Source of the DNA: RHLJ01 sp040222455
Lineage (GTDB): Bacteria > Bacteroidota > Rhodothermia > Balneolales > Balneolaceae
DNA: 64,000 nucleotides
Reading direction: 5' to 3'
Assembly (NCBI GenBank): GCA_040222455.1
Contig: JAVKDD010000008.1
Coordinates: 1-64,000 of the forward strand
In this document: positions 27,411-36,600 of the stretch, piece after piece
Numbering within the stretch: position 1 is the first letter of the stretch
How the letters are laid out: each line of letters begins with the position of its first letter
The notes under the pieces: model-generated
Database searches by the model: none
The model's input: only the letters and a program-made list of their open reading frames with translations
Told to the model about the DNA's origin: nothing
Made by a program: the position numbers and the translations under genes

Positions 27411-27854
27411 GTGAATACTTTAAGTTTTAAAACATACTCAGCAAAGCCCAGCGACATCGAGAAGAAGTGGGTTTTAGTTGACGCAGAAGATATACCATTG
27501 GGTAGATTAAGTTCTGTTGTTGCATCTATCTTGAGAGGCAAAAACAAGCCTACATTTACTCCACATATGGATACTGGTGATAATGTAATTGTCATCAATT
27601 CAGAAAAAGTTAAATTGACTGGCGCGAAGATGACAGACAAATTATACTTCCGTCACACTTTTTATCCAGGTGGTGAGCGTTTTACTAGTGCTGAAGATAT
27701 GATGGCAAAAGACCCAACCTCATTAGTTACCAAAGCCGTAAAAGGAATGCTTCCGAAGAACAAACTTGGTCGTCAATTATTGACCAATCTTCGAGTGTAT
27801 GCAGGTCCTGTTCATGAACAATCGGCACAGAACCCTGAAACCATCGAGCTGTAA
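27411..27854 (+). CDS. rplM: 50S ribosomal protein L13
   Basis: A 147-residue large-subunit protein that assembles early onto 23S rRNA. Standard motifs are WVLVDAEDIPLGRLSSVVAS, GDNVIVINSEKVKLTGAKM, FTSAEDMMAKDPTSLVTKAV and KGMLPKNKLGRQLLTNLRVY. It uses a GTG start at 27411; the next in-frame ATG lies too far inside the conserved core. rpsI follows after 3 bases, the universal L13-S9 pair. Confidence 0.98.
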   Translation: MNTLSFKTYSAKPSDIEKKWVLVDAEDIPLGRLSSVVASILRGKNKPTFTPHMDTGDNVIVINSEKVKLTGAKMTDKLYFRHTFYPGGERFTSAEDMMAKDPTSLVTKAVKGMLPKNKLGRQLLTNLRVYAGPVHEQSAQNPETIEL

Positions 27855-27857
27855 TAA

Positions 27858-28244
27858 ATGGCACAAGCTAATTATATCGGACGTAGAAAGACCTCAACTG
27901 CTCGCTTATACATTAAGCCAGGCAAAGGTGAGATTCTTATCAACAAAACTCCAATTGAAGAATACCTACCAGTAAAATCTATCCGTAACATTGCTCTACT
28001 TCCTATGCACGTTACTGAAACTGTAGGAAAGTACGACATTAAAATTACCGTTCGCGGTGGCGGAAAAGCTGGACAAGCTGGTGCAATTTCACATGCTTTA
28101 GCTCGCGCTATCGATGGTGAAAATGAAGAAATGCATGACATTTTGAAAGGACATAGTCTTCTTACTCGTGATTCTAGAATGGTTGAACGTAAAAAACCAG
28201 GACAGCCAAAAGCACGTAAGAAATTCCAGTTCTCTAAGCGTTAA
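27858..28244 (+). CDS. rpsI: 30S ribosomal protein S9
   Basis: A 128-residue small-subunit protein whose C-terminal tail reaches the P-site tRNA. It starts AQANYIGRRKTSTARLYIKP, has the central VRGGGKAGQAGAISHALARA, and ends KPGQPKARKKFQFSKR, the invariant Lys-Arg end of the family. It is the second gene of rplM-rpsI and is followed by a 129-base gap with a folded leader before rpsB. Confidence 0.98.
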   Translation: MAQANYIGRRKTSTARLYIKPGKGEILINKTPIEEYLPVKSIRNIALLPMHVTETVGKYDIKITVRGGGKAGQAGAISHALARAIDGENEEMHDILKGHSLLTRDSRMVERKKPGQPKARKKFQFSKR

Positions 28245-28277
28245 TATTATTTACGCAATCGAATTTTAAATCACACA

Positions 28278-28342
28278 TGTGTGGTGACTCATAGCCTGGT
28301 GTTAGCTGATTGGCTAATTGGTTTTTGGGACTGACCCACACA
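28278..28342 (+). promoter_or_regulatory. Structured 5' leader of rpsB, candidate autoregulatory RNA
   Basis: In the 129 bases between rpsI and rpsB, TGTGTGG (28278-28284) pairs perfectly with CCACACA (28336-28342), closing a 65-base domain. Inside it TTAGC (28302-28306) pairs with GCTAA (28313-28317) around a 6-base loop. The domain ends 31 bases before the rpsB start. In other bacteria S2 represses its own operon through a leader structure, so this could be the local equivalent. I cannot match it to a named RNA family by eye. No terminator-like T run follows it. Confidence 0.5.
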
Positions 28343-28373
28343 GCGGACAAACCTAAACATATATACAACTAAA

Positions 28374-29282
28374 ATGCCTAAAGCAGCATCTATAGAAAAC
28401 CTGTTAAAATCAGGTGCACATTTCGGTCACTTAACCCGCCGTTGGAATCCAAAAATGAAGGATTTTATCTTCATGCAACGAAACGGGATTCACATCATTG
28501 ACCTCAAAAAAACTCAAGGATATTTACAAGAAGCGATCGACGAGATTCAAAAATTATCTCGTGCTGGTAAAACTATTCTATTTGTAGGTACAAAAAAGCA
28601 ATCTACTGAAATCATCAAAACTGAAGCTGTTCGCGCTGGAATGCCTTTTGTTACGCACAGATGGTTAGGTGGTATGCTTACCAATTTCTCTACTGTTCGC
28701 AAAAGTATCTCTCGTATGGAAGAGATTGAGCGCATGAAAACAGATGGTACTTTGGAAGAACTCACAAAGAAAGAAGGTTTAATGCTTTCTCGTGAGCAAC
28801 AAAAATTAGAAGATACTCTTGGCGGTATCTCAAACATGAGCCGTCTTCCAGGGGCAATTTTTGTGGTTGATATCATCAAAGAACATCTTGCTGTTAGCGA
28901 AGCTATTAAGCTTCATATCCCAATTATTGCTATGGTTGATACAAACAGTGATCCTGATGTACCAGATTTTATTATTCCATGTAATGATGACTCTGCAAGA
29001 ACTATCCAATTAATTAGTTCCCAAATTGCTGATGCTATTATTGAAGGTGCTGCAGAGCGTGATGCACATAATGAAGAAGAATTACAAGAGCAAGCAGCCG
29101 CAGAAGCGAAAGGTGATAAATCTAGTGATTCAACTCCTGAAGCAAAAACGAAATTACGTTCTCGTAAAAAGAGACCAAGAACTGCTGAGCCAACTTTAGA
29201 AGCTCAAGATGAAACTCCTGCTGAAACTAAATCAGAAGCTAAAGCTGAAGCAGCTACTGAAACCAGCGAAGAGAAAGAATAA
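28374..29282 (+). CDS. rpsB: 30S ribosomal protein S2 with acidic/Ala-rich C-terminal extension
   Basis: S2 of 302 residues. The core is standard (LLKSGAHFGHLTRRWNPKMK, IHIIDLKKTQGYLQEAID, HRWLGGMLTNFSTVRKSI, PGAIFVVDIIKEHLAV, DTNSDPDVPDFIIPCNDDS). About 65 residues after the usual end are low-complexity, rich in Glu, Ala, Thr and Lys, with a short basic patch (KLRSRKKRPRTAE). Such extensions are known in some phyla and are probably disordered. It heads the rpsB-tsf pair, followed 29 bases later by tsf. Confidence 0.97.
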   Translation: MPKAASIENLLKSGAHFGHLTRRWNPKMKDFIFMQRNGIHIIDLKKTQGYLQEAIDEIQKLSRAGKTILFVGTKKQSTEIIKTEAVRAGMPFVTHRWLGGMLTNFSTVRKSISRMEEIERMKTDGTLEELTKKEGLMLSREQQKLEDTLGGISNMSRLPGAIFVVDIIKEHLAVSEAIKLHIPIIAMVDTNSDPDVPDFIIPCNDDSARTIQLISSQIADAIIEGAAERDAHNEEELQEQAAAEAKGDKSSDSTPEAKTKLRSRKKRPRTAEPTLEAQDETPAETKSEAKAEAATETSEEKE

Positions 29283-29311
29283 CTATAACACTTTTTTAAA
29301 ATAACTGAACA

Positions 29312-30145
29312 ATGAGCATTTCTGCTGCTGACGTTAAAAAATTAAGAGACATGACCGGTGCCGGCATGATGGATTGCAAAAAGGCACTCTCAGAAGCCAA
29401 TGGTGATTTCGATCAAGCTGTAGATCTTCTTCGAAAAAAAGGTCAAAAACTTGCCGACAAACGTGCTGACCGTGAAGCTAAAGAAGGTTTGATCCTTACA
29501 AAAATTAGTGACGACGGAAAAAAAGCTTCAACTATCGAGATAAACTGTGAAACTGATTTCGTGGCTCGTAACGAAGATTTCCAAAATACTGCTGATAGTT
29601 TTCTAAATGCAGCTTACGATAATGATATCGAAAGCGTAGATGGTCTACTCTCATTTGAACTTAATGGAAAAACCATTGCTGAGAAACTACAGGATATGAC
29701 TGGGTTGATTGGCGAAAAAATTCAAATCAGCACCGTTGTATTAGCTAAAACAGAAGGAACCTTGATTTCATATATTCATCCAGGCAATCAACTTGGTGTT
29801 TTGGTTGAGTTTGATGGTGACCTTACTGATGCTGAAATTGGAAAAGATGTTGCAATGCAAGTTGCCGCAATGAAACCACTTGCTGTAACTCAAGATGAAG
29901 TTGACGCTTCTGTTGTAGAAAAAGAGCTGGAAATTGCTAAAGAGCAATTGATAAATGAAGGTAAGCCTGCAGAAATCGCTGAAAAAGCAGCAAAAGGTAA
30001 ACTTCGCAGATTCTACGAAGAACGTGTTCTTCTAAATCAGAAATTCGTAAAAGATAATGGCGTTACTGTGAAACAGTATCTCGAGCAAAACGGCGCACCG
30101 TTAGCTAAGTCTTTCCACCGTGTTCAATTAGGTGAAGACGCTTAA
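29312..30145 (+). CDS. tsf: Elongation factor Ts
   Basis: EF-Ts releases GDP from EF-Tu. The 277-residue protein has the N-terminal UBA-like region and both signature segments: VKKLRDMTGAGMMDCKKALS and EINCETDFVARNEDF. The C-terminal FYEERVLLNQKFVKD is also typical. It is the second gene of rpsB-tsf and ends 19 bases before a strong terminator, so pyrH is likely transcribed separately or by read-through. Confidence 0.98.
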   Translation: MSISAADVKKLRDMTGAGMMDCKKALSEANGDFDQAVDLLRKKGQKLADKRADREAKEGLILTKISDDGKKASTIEINCETDFVARNEDFQNTADSFLNAAYDNDIESVDGLLSFELNGKTIAEKLQDMTGLIGEKIQISTVVLAKTEGTLISYIHPGNQLGVLVEFDGDLTDAEIGKDVAMQVAAMKPLAVTQDEVDASVVEKELEIAKEQLINEGKPAEIAEKAAKGKLRRFYEERVLLNQKFVKDNGVTVKQYLEQNGAPLAKSFHRVQLGEDA

Positions 30146-30164
30146 CTCTTTTTTTTATACCTTT

Positions 30165-30197
30165 GGCTGTTTCGATTTTCGAAACAGCCTTTTTTTT
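30165..30197 (+). terminator. Rho-independent terminator after tsf
   Basis: A perfect 9-bp stem GGCTGTTTC/GAAACAGCC (30165-30173 with 30181-30189) with a 7-base loop is followed directly by a run of eight T. It lies between tsf and pyrH and would end the rpsB-tsf transcript. Confidence 0.93.
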
Positions 30198-30231
30198 GAC
30201 CTTTAATTTTTGAAACTCAACCCATTAGCTC

Positions 30232-30951
30232 GTGGCAAATAAGTACAAACGTGTTTTACTCAAATTAAGTGGTGAAGCTCTTCTCGGGGAACAAGGACAT
30301 GGAATTGATTCTAACATTCTAGCCCAATACGCTCAAGAAATAAAAGCCGTTCAAGAAGAAGGCGTTGAAGTTTCTATTGTGATTGGTGGTGGTAATATTT
30401 TTAGAGGTGTTGCAGGCGCTACCGAAGGAATGGACCGGGTTCAAGGCGATTATATGGGAATGCTTGCTACAATGATTAACAGTATGGCATTACAAGATGC
30501 TCTTGAACAGAAAGGAGTTAAAACCCGATTACTTAGTGCTATCAGAATGGAAGCTATTGCAGAGCCTTTCATCCGAAGAAGAGCTGTTCGTCACTTAGAA
30601 AAAGGTCGAGTAGTAATATTTGGTGCTGGAACTGGAAATCCATATTTCACCACCGATACAGCTGGCGCTCTTCGTGCTATTGAAGTGGAAGCAGATGTAA
30701 TTTTAAAAGGAACCCGAGTGGATGGAATTTTTGATTCTGATCCAGAGAAAAATCCAGATGCAAAGAAATTTGATATCATTACTGGTGATGAAGTGCTGCA
30801 ACGCCGACTTTCTGTGATGGATTTAACTGCTTTCACCCTTTGCCGTGAAAATGCTACTCCAATCGTTGTATTCAACATGAATACCCCTGGCACCTTCAAG
30901 GACATTGTATGCGATGGCAAGGATTTAGGTACTACTGTAGTTTGGGAGTGA
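30232..30951 (+). CDS. pyrH: Uridylate kinase (UMP kinase)
   Basis: PyrH phosphorylates UMP to UDP in pyrimidine nucleotide synthesis. The 239-residue protein is an amino-acid-kinase fold: KRVLLKLSGEALLGEQGHGI at the start, VSIVIGGGNIFRG, the UMP-site DRVQGDYMGMLATMINSMAL, and GTGNPYFTTDTAGALRAIE. It starts with GTG at 30232, 35 bases after the tsf terminator. The usual next gene, frr, is displaced by 2 kb because of an inserted reverse-strand gene and repeats. Confidence 0.97.
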   Translation: MANKYKRVLLKLSGEALLGEQGHGIDSNILAQYAQEIKAVQEEGVEVSIVIGGGNIFRGVAGATEGMDRVQGDYMGMLATMINSMALQDALEQKGVKTRLLSAIRMEAIAEPFIRRRAVRHLEKGRVVIFGAGTGNPYFTTDTAGALRAIEVEADVILKGTRVDGIFDSDPEKNPDAKKFDIITGDEVLQRRLSVMDLTAFTLCRENATPIVVFNMNTPGTFKDIVCDGKDLGTTVVWE

Positions 30952-31042
30952 TATCAAGAAGTATTGTACATTTGAAATATCTTCTTTTTTGTAGAAACAA
31001 AAGAACTAATAAATACATCCAAACTTACCGCCTTTCCATTAG

Positions 31043-31427
31043 ATCCTAATCCGTCAGCTGTCAGACAGGATGACGACTTTATATTATTTCGGAATGGAAG
31101 TCCTCCCTTGAGGGAAGTGGATCATTGAACGGAGTGAAATGAGACGGAGGATGTTGGTAACGCCTCAGCCTTAACCAACACCCCTCAGAAAAGTTGAAGA
31201 ACAAATTCAACTTTTCATCTCCCCTCAAGGGGAGACTTAATTCTATCCCTCTTTGGGGAGGGACGATTCAAAACTTGTTTTGGCTCAGGGAGAGGGCGGG
31301 CGACCACATGGTTCCAAGCCACCACGATCCTCCCTCTGATTTTCTGCTTGCAGAAAATCTGTCACCCTCCAAAGGGAGACAATCTTACTTGTCACCTACA
31401 TATGTGGGTGCTTTCAACCAAAGTAAA
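31043..31427 (+). repeat. Cluster of palindromic intergenic repeats downstream of pyrH
   Basis: The 476 bases between pyrH and the YHYH gene hold no credible gene, but many short inverted repeats: TCCCTTGAGGGA near 31104, CTCCCCTCAAGGGGAG near 31219, GATTTTCTGCTTGCAGAAAATC near 31338, and CACCTACATATGTGGGTG at 31394-31411. The stretch 31246-31295 recurs in degenerate form at 32780-32828, on the other side of the YHYH gene. Bases around 31043-31073 (AATCCGTCAGCTG) recur near 32722. I read it as a mosaic of REP-like elements. Confidence 0.7.
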
Positions 31428-32447
31428 TCAATGAGAATGGTGCCAGGTAGTAACCGCTACTTTAGCCGGACCGCCTTTGCTGAATGAGGCATCAGGGGTT
31501 CCTGAATAACAAGCCATCATCCAAGGGTAAGTGTCGGTAACATAATAGCCATACTGACCATCTATTATCATTCCGTTACACTCATCTAAATCACCATTTC
31601 CAGTAAACTCATAGTCATCGATATACTCGCCATCATAGGTTCCACCCGGATCATTGTTGTCAGGTCCTGGACGACTTCCTGCTAGTAATTCATACCCTGA
31701 AATAGCTTTTCGTACTGTATTTGTCTGGGGATCTAAAAAATAATTTCCGAAAATTGGAAAGCCGTCCGCGGCAAAACCAATTACTGGAGAACCCTTTTCT
31801 CCCGGGTTGTCATCGAACATTGCGTTTGGGTCACCATGATAGTGATAGGTTCCATCTGGCTGAGTATGAGCGTTATGAGAATCGGCTCCAAACTTAGATT
31901 CTGTACCTAAAGGATCTAATAACCATCCGTCATTAGTTGTACAGCCAATTTGTACATTCCCATCTGCGCCAGCCTGAGGATCATTAGGTTTATAGCAACC
32001 TGCAGAAAGTATATCCACCACTACTCCATTGAGCATGATTGCATCATAGTATTGCTGAGAAAGTACTGTTGATTGAGCTGCTAATGACGGAGAGGAAGGT
32101 ATATTGAAGGTTCGCTCAACTTCCTGAACATCGGTAGCAAAAGAAGCTGACGCATCATTAAAATCATGGTTTGGAATTCCATTTACTGAAATCGTGCATC
32201 CATTGGAAGAACTGGTTATTTCAACTTCTCCCTCAAAATTCACGTTTCTCTTAATATCACTAACCATCGAAAAATATTCCTCAATGTAGTCACTGCAACC
32301 TGAACTGGTCTTAGTAAAAATTGCGTCTGTTATATCTGTCCCGGATTCGTCAGGCATATTATCGGTTCCTGATTCGGGAGAACATCCTGTAAACTGAATA
32401 AGAAAAAGTGTGAGTAAGATGAATGTAAAAAAGCAGATTCGTTTCAT
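31428..32447 (-). CDS. YHYH-domain lipoprotein
   Basis: I start this gene at ATG 32445-32447, giving 339 residues with a lipoprotein signal (MKRICFFTFILLTLFLIQF followed by TGCSPES); the frame is open further upstream, but the extra 36 residues look non-coding. The hallmark DGTYHYHGDPNAMFDD gives the YHYH domain its name, and VIGFAADGFPIFGNY is the other conserved part; the Cys-containing DECNGMIIDGQYGYYVTD and YPWMMACYSGTP are near the end. The family's biochemical role is not known to me. The gene is reversed relative to the pyrH-frr line it interrupts and has related repeats on both sides, which suggests insertion. Confidence 0.88.
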   Translation of the reverse strand: MKRICFFTFILLTLFLIQFTGCSPESGTDNMPDESGTDITDAIFTKTSSGCSDYIEEYFSMVSDIKRNVNFEGEVEITSSSNGCTISVNGIPNHDFNDASASFATDVQEVERTFNIPSSPSLAAQSTVLSQQYYDAIMLNGVVVDILSAGCYKPNDPQAGADGNVQIGCTTNDGWLLDPLGTESKFGADSHNAHTQPDGTYHYHGDPNAMFDDNPGEKGSPVIGFAADGFPIFGNYFLDPQTNTVRKAISGYELLAGSRPGPDNNDPGGTYDGEYIDDYEFTGNGDLDECNGMIIDGQYGYYVTDTYPWMMACYSGTPDASFSKGGPAKVAVTTWHHSH

Positions 32448-32721
32448 GACTAACTTGTTATGAGTTGATAATCCCTGTGAATTACTTCCATTACACCTGG
32501 GCATAGGTTGGCCCCTAATATAAAAAGAGTGTGTGTCGGAATTTTGGATCAACATAACAACGTGAGTTCATAAATTTCTTACCTGTAGACTTTTTGTAGT
32601 CCTGTTTTGCAACTCTTTTTTATTCTGGTTCCGATGGTCTCCGTCGAAACCTTCTGATTTGCAGCATAATCCCCTATAATCACTCCAACGCAGAGCATTG
32701 GAGTGAATCTCCTTACCTTTC

Positions 32722-32828
32722 TAAAAATCCTGATCCGTCGGCTGACGGACTTGATGCCCTTCTTCGGTTTATTACTACTGTCCCTCTTTGGAGAGGAATG
32801 AGTCAAAACTTGTTTTGGCTCATAGAGA
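32722..32828 (+). repeat. Second copy of palindromic intergenic repeats upstream of frr
   Basis: Within the roughly 500-base gap between the YHYH gene and frr, 32780-32828 repeats 31246-31295 with scattered differences; both contain CAAAACTTGTTTTGGCTCA, itself partly palindromic. Near 32722 TCCGTCGGCTGACGGA is a near-perfect palindrome related to TCCGTCAGCTGTCAGACAGGA at 31051. The rest of the gap (32448-32721, 32829-32955) shows no gene; the frr promoter must lie in its last part but I cannot fix it. Confidence 0.65.
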
Positions 32829-32955
32829 CAGTAAGCAAACGGTTGAAGTTGGTACTTTCTACCTCATTTCATTAAGATTTAATCATCACTTTTAGTAACT
32901 TCACGGAATTGAAAATCAGGCTAATAAAGCCCCTTTTTAACTAAATTTGGAAGTT

Positions 32956-33525
32956 ATGATCGCCGAAGAACTACAGGAAATTATTGATGAAGCGGATATG
33001 AAAATGGATGATGCTGTTCAGTATCTGAAAAGTGAGTTTTCACATATCCGAACAGGTAAAGCTAACCCGGCTTTAATTTCGGGAGTTAAAGTTGAGTATT
33101 ATGGAGCACAAACACCTCTTCAACAGCTTGGAAATATTACCGTACCAGAACCACGCTTGTTAATGGTTTCTCCGTACGATAAGTCCACTCTTAATGATAT
33201 TGAAAAAGCAATCATGGCTGCCGGACTTGGATTAAACCCTATGAATGATGGTGATTTTATCCGTATTCCCCTCCCTATTCTTACCGAAGAACGAAGAAAG
33301 GAATTGGTTAAAGTTGCGAAAGACAAAGCTGAACAGGCTCGAATTAGTATCCGTAATTCTCGCCGAGATGCTAATGATACTATTAAGAAAACGGTTGAAT
33401 CTGAATCTCTCCCAGAAGACTCAAAATTTGAGGCTGAAGCAGAAGTGCAAACAGTGACGGATAATCACACTAAAACAGTAGATGATTTACTGGCTCATAA
33501 AGAAACAGAAATCATGACGGTTTAA
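32956..33525 (+). CDS. frr: Ribosome recycling factor
   Basis: RRF splits post-termination ribosomes together with EF-G. About 190 residues with all standard segments: MDDAVQYLKSEFSHIRTGKA, YYGAQTPLQQLGNITVPEPR, YDKSTLNDIEKAIMAAGLGL, DFIRIPLPILTEERRKELV and the C-terminal DDLLAHKETEIMTV. I prefer the ATG at 32956 (MIAEELQEI); a TTG at 32947 would add three residues. It normally follows pyrH directly; here 2 kb of inserted DNA separates them. Confidence 0.96.
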   Translation: MIAEELQEIIDEADMKMDDAVQYLKSEFSHIRTGKANPALISGVKVEYYGAQTPLQQLGNITVPEPRLLMVSPYDKSTLNDIEKAIMAAGLGLNPMNDGDFIRIPLPILTEERRKELVKVAKDKAEQARISIRNSRRDANDTIKKTVESESLPEDSKFEAEAEVQTVTDNHTKTVDDLLAHKETEIMTV

Positions 33526-33628
33526 TATGATTCTTGCGAATAAAGCGATGCAGTCTCATATAAAAAATTACGAGAATGAGATTACCAATTCGATCTATCC
33601 GCTTATAATCGCATATAAAAGCTAACTA

Positions 33629-36600
33629 GTGTATATATCTGAACTCAATTTACATGGATTTAAAAGCTTTGCTCACAAAACAAAAGTGAGTTTTGATAGT
33701 GGAATTACCTCCATTGTTGGTCCAAATGGGTGCGGAAAATCTAATATTGTTGATGCTCTCCGATGGGTATTAGGCGAGCAACGCCCTTCTCTGCTGCGTT
33801 CCTCTGCTATGAGTAATGTGATTTTTAACGGTACCGCCAAAAAGAAAGCCTTAGGATTGGCAGAGGTATCTCTCACTTTTGTAAATGACAAAGGAATTCT
33901 ACCGATTGAATACAGTGAAGTAACTATCACTCGAAGACTCTATCGCTCGGGTGATTCTGAGTATTTGATCAATAATACTTCCTGCCGGCTTAAAGACATC
34001 ATGGAATTGTTCATGGATACCGGAATGGGATCTGATGCCTATTCGGTGATTGAGCTTAAAATGGTCGAGGAAATTTTAAATGATAAGAATAACGACCGTA
34101 GGCGATTATTTGAGGAAGCTGCTGGTGTTACCCGATACAAAGATCAAAGAAAGAAAACTCTTCGAAAACTTGATGAAACCAAGAAAGATCTCCAGCGGGT
34201 TGATGATTTATTAATCGAACTAAGAAAGAAAGCACGATCGTTAGAAATTCAAGCCGAAAAAGCCGGGAAAGCGAAGGTTTATAAAGATGAACTGGAAACC
34301 TTAGATAAAGCACTTACTCTTCATGATTTTCATAAAATCCAGGAAGAGTTAATCCCGCTTCAGGAACGCATTTCAAATGCGGAAAAAGAAAAGAAGGAGA
34401 TCACAAAAACAGCGACTGAGCTGGAGTCTGCTGATGAAAAGTCTCGCGCTCAACTTATTGAAAAAGAACGACAACAAGCGGATGCTCAACGACAAGTAAG
34501 TCAACTCTATAATGCAATTCGAGAAGCTGATACCAATATCCGGATCACTAAAGAGAAAATTGAGAATGAAAAGAAGGTAATTACCGAATACAGCAAAGAT
34601 ATTGAACAAGGCGAACTCGACCTGAAGGAATTGATGGACTTGTTAAGCAATAGCCGAACAAGGTTAGAGACGTTCGATGAAGATTTAGAGAAATCTGAAA
34701 AAACTCTTGAAGAATCGAAGAAAAAGTATTCTCAAATTCAGCAGCAATACAATCGGGAACGACATGAGTTATATGAGTTGGAAGTTCAGTTTAGCGCTAC
34801 GAATAATGAACTCAGTCAACTTCAAACTAAACGAATTAAAATAGAATCTCGACTTGAAAATACTGAAGGTGATCTGGAACGAATCAATGACGAGATAGTA
34901 GATTTAAATGATGAAATAAATACTCTTAATACGGAACAAGGTACTATTGAAGGAAAGCTTGGAAACCTAGTTGAAGAACGAGATGAACTAGAGAAAAACT
35001 TAGAAATTTCCAGGGAAAAAAGAGAAGGGTTTGCTGAGAAGCAAAATGAACTTAAAGACGAATTGCGTTCATTGCATAGTACCCATTCTTCGTTATTGAG
35101 TGAGATTCGATTAATGAATGATCTTGCTAACTCGAATGAGGCTTTCCCAAGTAGTGTAAAGTATTTACTCGAAAATCACCGGTTTGATTTCAAAGAAATG
35201 ACGACTGTGGCTGAAGTTTTTAACACCGATGAAAAACACGCCATTGCCCTCGAATCGGTTCTCGGGGGTGCACTTAATTTTGTAATACTTCCTACACTTG
35301 ATGAAGCAAAGCAAGCAGCGGAAGCTTTGAAAAAAGCTAATAAAGGAAGAGCTACTTTTATTCCATTGGATAAACTTTCTGCGACCTATGATGTGATTGA
35401 CGGTGGTCTTTTCGATCATGTTAAAACGAAGCCTCAATACTCTGCGTTAAAGCAATTATTACTTGGCAACGTGCTGGTTTTTAATTCGGTCGAAGATGCT
35501 TACAAAGGATTGAAGAAAACGAAGGCTATCGGAGTTACTTATGACGGAGAGGTCATCAACAGAAATCGATTCTTTAAAAGTGGTAGTAAGAATAAGAATA
35601 CTGGAGTTCGGGTTGGCTTACAGGATAAAATTGACCGACTTGAAAAGGAAAAAATCAGCGTTCTTAAAGAGATTGATAAACTGAGTGACTATCTGAAGCA
35701 AATTATTGAGAAATATGAAAAACTCGATATAGCTTCGCTTAGCGCCGGTCTGAAAGAAAAAGAACAGGAAGTCCGTCGTATTGAACAGCAACAGCACAGT
35801 CTCAGTTCTAAAGTGCAGGTTTATCAAAAGAATATAACTGAGCTTGTAAATCGTAAGGATTATCTAAAAAGTAGCGAAGGTACGGCTCAGGAAGAGCTCG
35901 ATTCGATGCAACCTAAGCAAAAAGAATTACAGAAAAAGATTACTGAACTTGACGCTCTTCAAAATGAGAAAAAAGATTTACTTGAATCTTTAGAAGAAGA
36001 ACGAGGTATCGCGCAAAGTCGCTATAACGATGCACAGTTAAAGCATCAGGATTTAAAAAATAAAGTTGATAATCATCAACGCGATGTAAAACGTGCCGAA
36101 ACCGGAATCCAAAGCGTTCAATCAAGAATTGAAAATCGCACTAAACTCACGGAGCAATCCAAGAAAAATATTGCTGAGTCAAGTACTTATGTAGTTCGAT
36201 TGGAGGCTGAACTTTCGACTAATCAGGAATTGAAAGTTGAGGCTGACGAAGCACTTCAAAAAGCGGAGGATTCTGCTGCCAAACAACGGGGTTCAATTAA
36301 CGAAATTGAAAAAAACCTAAAAGAAATACGCCGACAGAAAGAAGTGAATATGGAGTTAGTTCATCACCTTTCTATGGCAAAAGAGAAGATGGAAATGCAG
36401 GTTCAGGGTCTTTCTGATCATATCTGGGAAACCTATGGCATTTTGATGAAGCAAATTGAAGGGGTGGAAATGCCCTCCGATAAAACTCCAGATGAAGTGA
36501 AGCAACGTATTGGGTGGCTTCGACAAAAACTGAATAACATTGGGGACGTAAACCCTCTAGCGATTGAAGAATACAAGGAAGAAAAGGAACGCCTTGATTT

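Noticed and set aside
31194..31487. Open frame of 97 codons after pyrH
   Set aside because: It runs through the palindromic repeat cluster and into the opposite strand of the YHYH gene; no protein-like composition.
32448..32555. N-terminal 36-residue extension of the YHYH protein
   Set aside because: The lipoprotein signal starts at the Met encoded at 32445-32447, and the extra part lies in repeat-rich DNA.
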